A stretch of 7,621 nt of DNA from Betaproteobacteria bacterium (GTDB taxonomy: Bacteria; Pseudomonadota; Gammaproteobacteria; Burkholderiales; Burkholderiaceae_C). The stretch is taken from assembly GCA_009922295.1 (NCBI GenBank), contig RFWA01000108.1, positions 1 to 7,621 of the forward strand. The letters are read 5' to 3'. The notes under the pieces were generated by a model, which was not told the DNA's origin, did no database searches, and worked only from the letters and a program-made list of their open reading frames with translations. The translations under genes and the position numbers were made by a program. Shown one piece after another: positions 5,170 to 7,621 of this stretch (its first letter is position 1; the number at the start of each line of letters is the position of its first letter).

Positions 5170-6909
5170 TCAGCCAGGCGGCACCCTACAGGGCTGGAAG
5201 ATTCGAACCTGGCACCGGGCGCACACGGCGCGGTCAAGCCGGGCGTAGAGCGTGCCCAGCACGTCATCGCCTAAATTAAAGAAATTGTCCCGCCCGATCT
5301 CGTCCAACACACCGCAGCGTTGCAGCGTGCGCATGGGCTCGTCTTTCATGTGAAAAAGGTATAGCCCGCCGCCAAGAGCACGTCGACGGCGGGCCTCTTG
5401 CGCCAGCAAGTGCGCCCCGGCCAGGTCAAGAAAGTTGATGCCTGAGGCCACCAGCAGCAGGTGCCGGTGCATCGGCTCACGCGCGTCGATCTGCTGCAGG
5501 GCCTCTTGCAAATGGTTGACCGCTCCGAAAAAGATCGAGCCGTTGATGCGCACAATCTTGAGTTGTGGGCAATCCGGCAGACCAGTAGCCGCACTGAAGG
5601 CTGGCGGCCACTGCCCCGGGAAGGGCTTGACGTCTTCCAGCCCGGGCCGGGAGGTGCGATTGAGGTACAGCAGCAAGGACAACAGCACGCCCGCGTAGAT
5701 GGCAAATTCCAGCTGAAGCGTCAGGGTCGCCACGAAAGTGACGCCCAATACCGCCGATTCTTGCCGACTGGCACGCAGAATCTCGGCGATATGGTGGAAG
5801 TCGATCAGGCCCCAAGCCACCACAAACAGGATGCCAGCCATCGCCGCGGTCGGCAGATACACCGCCAATGGCGCCAGAAAGAGCAATATCAGCAGCAAGC
5901 ACACCGCCGAAAACACCGTCGACAAGGGCGTCTTAGCGCCGGCAGCATAGTTCAGCCCACTGCGATTGAAAGAACCACTGGAGGCATAGCCCGAGAAAAA
6001 ACTGCCAGCCAAATTGGACAGGCCCTGTCCGATGAACTCCTGGTTACCGTCAATCCGTTGACCGCTTTTGATAGCCATGGCGCGGGCAATTGATACGGCC
6101 TCGGTCAGGGCCAGCAAGGCGACCGCCATCGCCACTGGCACCAACTTCTCCAGAGTCGCCCATGAAAAATCGGGGCTGGACAAAGGCGGCATGCCAATGC
6201 GCAGGGCCCCGATGCTGCTGATGCCGGTATGCGCTGCGCCCCAGTGCTGATTGAACACTGCGGCCAGCAGGCTACCCAACAGCAGCGCAATAATCATGTG
6301 TGGCCAGCGTGGGCACCATCGCCTTGCCGCCACACTGGCCAAGACAGTCACCACGGCAACTGCGGTGATGAAAGGGTTGACATCACTCAGGTGCTGCAAC
6401 AAACCCTCCATCACCACGTAGGGCGACGCGCCACGGGCAATGGGTAGCCCAAAGAAGTTTTTCACCTGGCTCACAGCGATCAAAACGGCGGCGCCCGCCG
6501 TGAAGCCAACCACCACCGTGTGCGATACAAAATTAACCAGTGTCCCCAGTCGCAGCACACCCAGCAGCAACTGAAACAGCCCGACCAGAAAGGTCAAGGT
6601 CAGCACCAGCGTCACGTATTCTGGGCTGCCGGCCGTCGCCAGCGGGCTCATGGTGGCGAACACGACAATCGAAATTGCCGTGGTCGGGCCGGACACCAAG
6701 TGCCAGGAGGAACCCCACAATGCGGCGACGATTGCCGGCCACATGGCAGCGTACAGGCCATATTCGGGCGGCATGCCCGCAATCGTGGCAAACGCCACGC
6801 CTTGCGGCACCAGAATGAGGCCCCCGGTCAGGCCAGCAATCAGGTCGGCACGCAGGGTTTGCCGGTTGACGCGTGGCCACCAGTGCAAAAAGGGCAGCAT
6901 GGATTTCAA
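5170..6909 (-). CDS. SulP family inorganic anion permease with C-terminal STAS domain
   Basis: A secondary anion transporter of the SLC26/SulP family in the inner membrane, probably moving sulfate, although SulP members also carry bicarbonate and other anions. Numbering from ATG 6900 (576 aa), the multi-helix transport core spans about 15-415, with signatures PQGVAFATIAGMPPEYGLY (32-50), GPTTAISIV (71-79) and GNQEFIGQGLSNLAGSFF (285-302). A STAS domain covers about 445-555; its loop reads NFLDLAG (489-495), with Ala where STAS anti-sigma antagonists carry the phosphorylated Ser. The tail holds C560, C563 and C571 (C-x2-C-x7-C). The start was chosen as TTG 6907-6909 because AGGAG (6917-6921) is 7 nt from it but 16 nt from ATG 6900; the frame is open to 7104, but that extension does not look like SulP. 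Same strand as plsY; divergent from the tauA-like gene. Confidence 0.9.
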   Translation of the reverse strand: MKSMLPFLHWWPRVNRQTLRADLIAGLTGGLILVPQGVAFATIAGMPPEYGLYAAMWPAIVAALWGSSWHLVSGPTTAISIVVFATMSPLATAGSPEYVTLVLTLTFLVGLFQLLLGVLRLGTLVNFVSHTVVVGFTAGAAVLIAVSQVKNFFGLPIARGASPYVVMEGLLQHLSDVNPFITAVAVVTVLASVAARRWCPRWPHMIIALLLGSLLAAVFNQHWGAAHTGISSIGALRIGMPPLSSPDFSWATLEKLVPVAMAVALLALTEAVSIARAMAIKSGQRIDGNQEFIGQGLSNLAGSFFSGYASSGSFNRSGLNYAAGAKTPLSTVFSAVCLLLILLFLAPLAVYLPTAAMAGILFVVAWGLIDFHHIAEILRASRQESAVLGVTFVATLTLQLEFAIYAGVLLSLLLYLNRTSRPGLEDVKPFPGQWPPAFSAATGLPDCPQLKIVRINGSIFFGAVNHLQEALQQIDAREPMHRHLLLVASGINFLDLAGAHLLAQEARRRRALGGGLYLFHMKDEPMRTLQRCGVLDEIGRDNFFNLGDDVLGTLYARLDRAVCARCQVRIFQPCRVPPG

Positions 6910-7136
6910 AGAAAAGCTCCTAGTCGGCCCGTTGTGATCGCTTAGATTTTCGCCCAATTCACGGCACCACGCCGGTGCACTTGGGATCGCGTCACTGGCT
7001 CCATGATTGGCGGCAACTGGCTCTACTCCAAAAAAGCGCAAGCAGCCAAACTTCGCACCAGGCGTAACATCTCCTTCCCACGGGGGTCGCGCCATTGCGC
7101 GCACGCGCTGTTCTTATTGTCAACACAAGGAAATTT
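6910..7136. other. divergent intergenic region between the SulP and tauA-like genes
   Basis: This 227-bp stretch must contain the start signals of both transporters. A short inverted repeat, GCACC-ACGCC-GGTGC (6964-6978), lies near its left end. I found no convincing -35/-10 pair on either strand: the TTGCGC (7095-7100) and TATTGT (7115-7120) pair has only 14 bp between its boxes. Small open frames here have no coding character. A binding site for a CysB/Cbl-type sulfur regulator is plausible from the neighbours but cannot be recognised by eye. Confidence 0.4.
6917..6921 (-). promoter_or_regulatory. Shine-Dalgarno of the SulP gene that favours a TTG start
   Basis: On the minus strand AGGAG is followed by 7 bases and then TTG (6907-6909), in frame and three codons before ATG 6900. 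The spacing is normal for TTG and too long for the ATG. The resulting N-terminus would be MKSMLPFLHWW. The evidence is spacing only. Confidence 0.55.
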
Positions 7137-7621
7137 ATGCAACACAAATTGTTATCCGTGCTGGCCAAGAGCACACTGGGTCTGGCGCTTGCCGTCGTCG
7201 CAGCCTGCTCATTTGCCCAGGCCAAGAAAGAAGTCACCTTTGCCCATCAGGACATGGTATTCCCGTACCGCACCGTGATGGAGTCAGGCGAGTTGGAAAA
7301 AACCACCGGTTATAAAATCAACTGGCGCATGTTCGGCGGTGGTGGCGACGTGATCAAAGCCATGGCATCGGGCGATGTGCAAATTGGCGAAGTTGGCTCC
7401 AGCCCGCTGGCGGCGGCCGCCAGCCAGGGCCAGGACATCAAATTGGTCTGGATTCTGGACGACATCGCCAGCTCTGACGTGCTCATAGCCCGCAATGGCT
7501 CCGGCGTCAACAGCTGGAAAGACCTGGTTGGCAAAAAAGTGGCAACGCCCTTCGTTTCCACCGCACATTACTCGCTGATGGTCGGCATGAAGCTCAACGG
7601 CGTTGACACCAAGGGCGTGAA
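7137..7621 (+). CDS. tauA: TauA-like taurine/sulfonate ABC transporter substrate-binding protein (3' end outside window)
   Basis: This is the extracytoplasmic binding component of an ABC importer for taurine or a related sulfonate, used as a sulfur source. The 161 visible residues begin with a signal peptide: a positively charged start (MQHK) and a hydrophobic core (about 13-23), ending either at A27-Q28-A29 before KKEVTF (signal peptidase I) or at a lipobox-like V21-A22-A23-C24. The mature part matches E. coli TauA closely in ASGDVQIGEVGSSPLAAAAS and in VATPFVSTAHYSLM, the regions lining the ligand cleft. The segment HQDMVFPYRTVMESGELEK differs from E. coli, so the exact sulfonate is uncertain. 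AAGGA (7127-7131) lies 5 nt before ATG 7137. The permease and ATPase genes would be expected downstream, outside the window. Confidence 0.87.
   Translation, partial: MQHKLLSVLAKSTLGLALAVVAACSFAQAKKEVTFAHQDMVFPYRTVMESGELEKTTGYKINWRMFGGGGDVIKAMASGDVQIGEVGSSPLAAAASQGQDIKLVWILDDIASSDVLIARNGSGVNSWKDLVGKKVATPFVSTAHYSLMVGMKLNGVDTKGV

Noticed and set aside
6964..6978. GCACC-ACGCC-GGTGC as a specific regulator site.
   Set aside because: Five-base arms in GC-rich DNA are common by chance and match no operator I can name.
7095..7120. TTGCGC and TATTGT as a promoter for the tauA-like gene.
   Set aside because: The spacer is only 14 bp, and transcription would begin almost at the ribosome binding site.

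Overview
The window looks like a chromosomal segment of a beta-proteobacterium, most likely Burkholderiales (Comamonadaceae, Rhodoferax/Polaromonas-like). This is inferred from GC-rich housekeeping genes, the protein sequences (a long-type ArgG, an NDUFA9-like NAD-binding protein, type I MurB, YajQ, PlsY) and dense gene packing. I see no mobile element, CRISPR array, rRNA or tRNA.

Layout from left to right. The 3' end of argG (+) runs to base 506 and converges on an NDUFA9-like epimerase/dehydrogenase-family gene (-, 508-1512). A 115-bp divergent spacer leads to ppnP (+, 1628-1945), a small cupin-fold nucleoside phosphorylase. This converges on murB (-, 1960-2991). murB is divergent from yajQ (+, 3043-3528), which is followed 28 nt later by a gene for a degenerate HD-GYP-type protein (+, 3557-4516). 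Converging on that is plsY (-, 4529-5081), which appears broken by an internal out-of-frame deletion. Upstream of plsY on the same strand is a SulP-family anion permease with a STAS domain (-, 5170 to about 6909). A 227-bp divergent spacer then precedes the 5' part of a tauA-like taurine/sulfonate-binding protein gene (+, 7137 to the window edge).

Three functional themes appear. First, core biosynthesis: arginine (argG), peptidoglycan (murB), phospholipid (plsY) and nucleoside salvage (ppnP). Second, a possible signalling pair: yajQ, whose family includes c-di-GMP-binding proteins, followed by an HD-GYP relative that has lost the HD and GYP signatures but keeps the fold and C-terminal tail. 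Third, sulfur acquisition: a SulP permease transcribed away from a TauA-like sulfonate-binding protein.

The observations most worth checking are the plsY lesion, with an 8-bp perfect inverted repeat exactly at the break, and the yajQ/degenerate HD-GYP pair. I do not see a clearly new multi-gene system here; most of the window is ordinary core genome.
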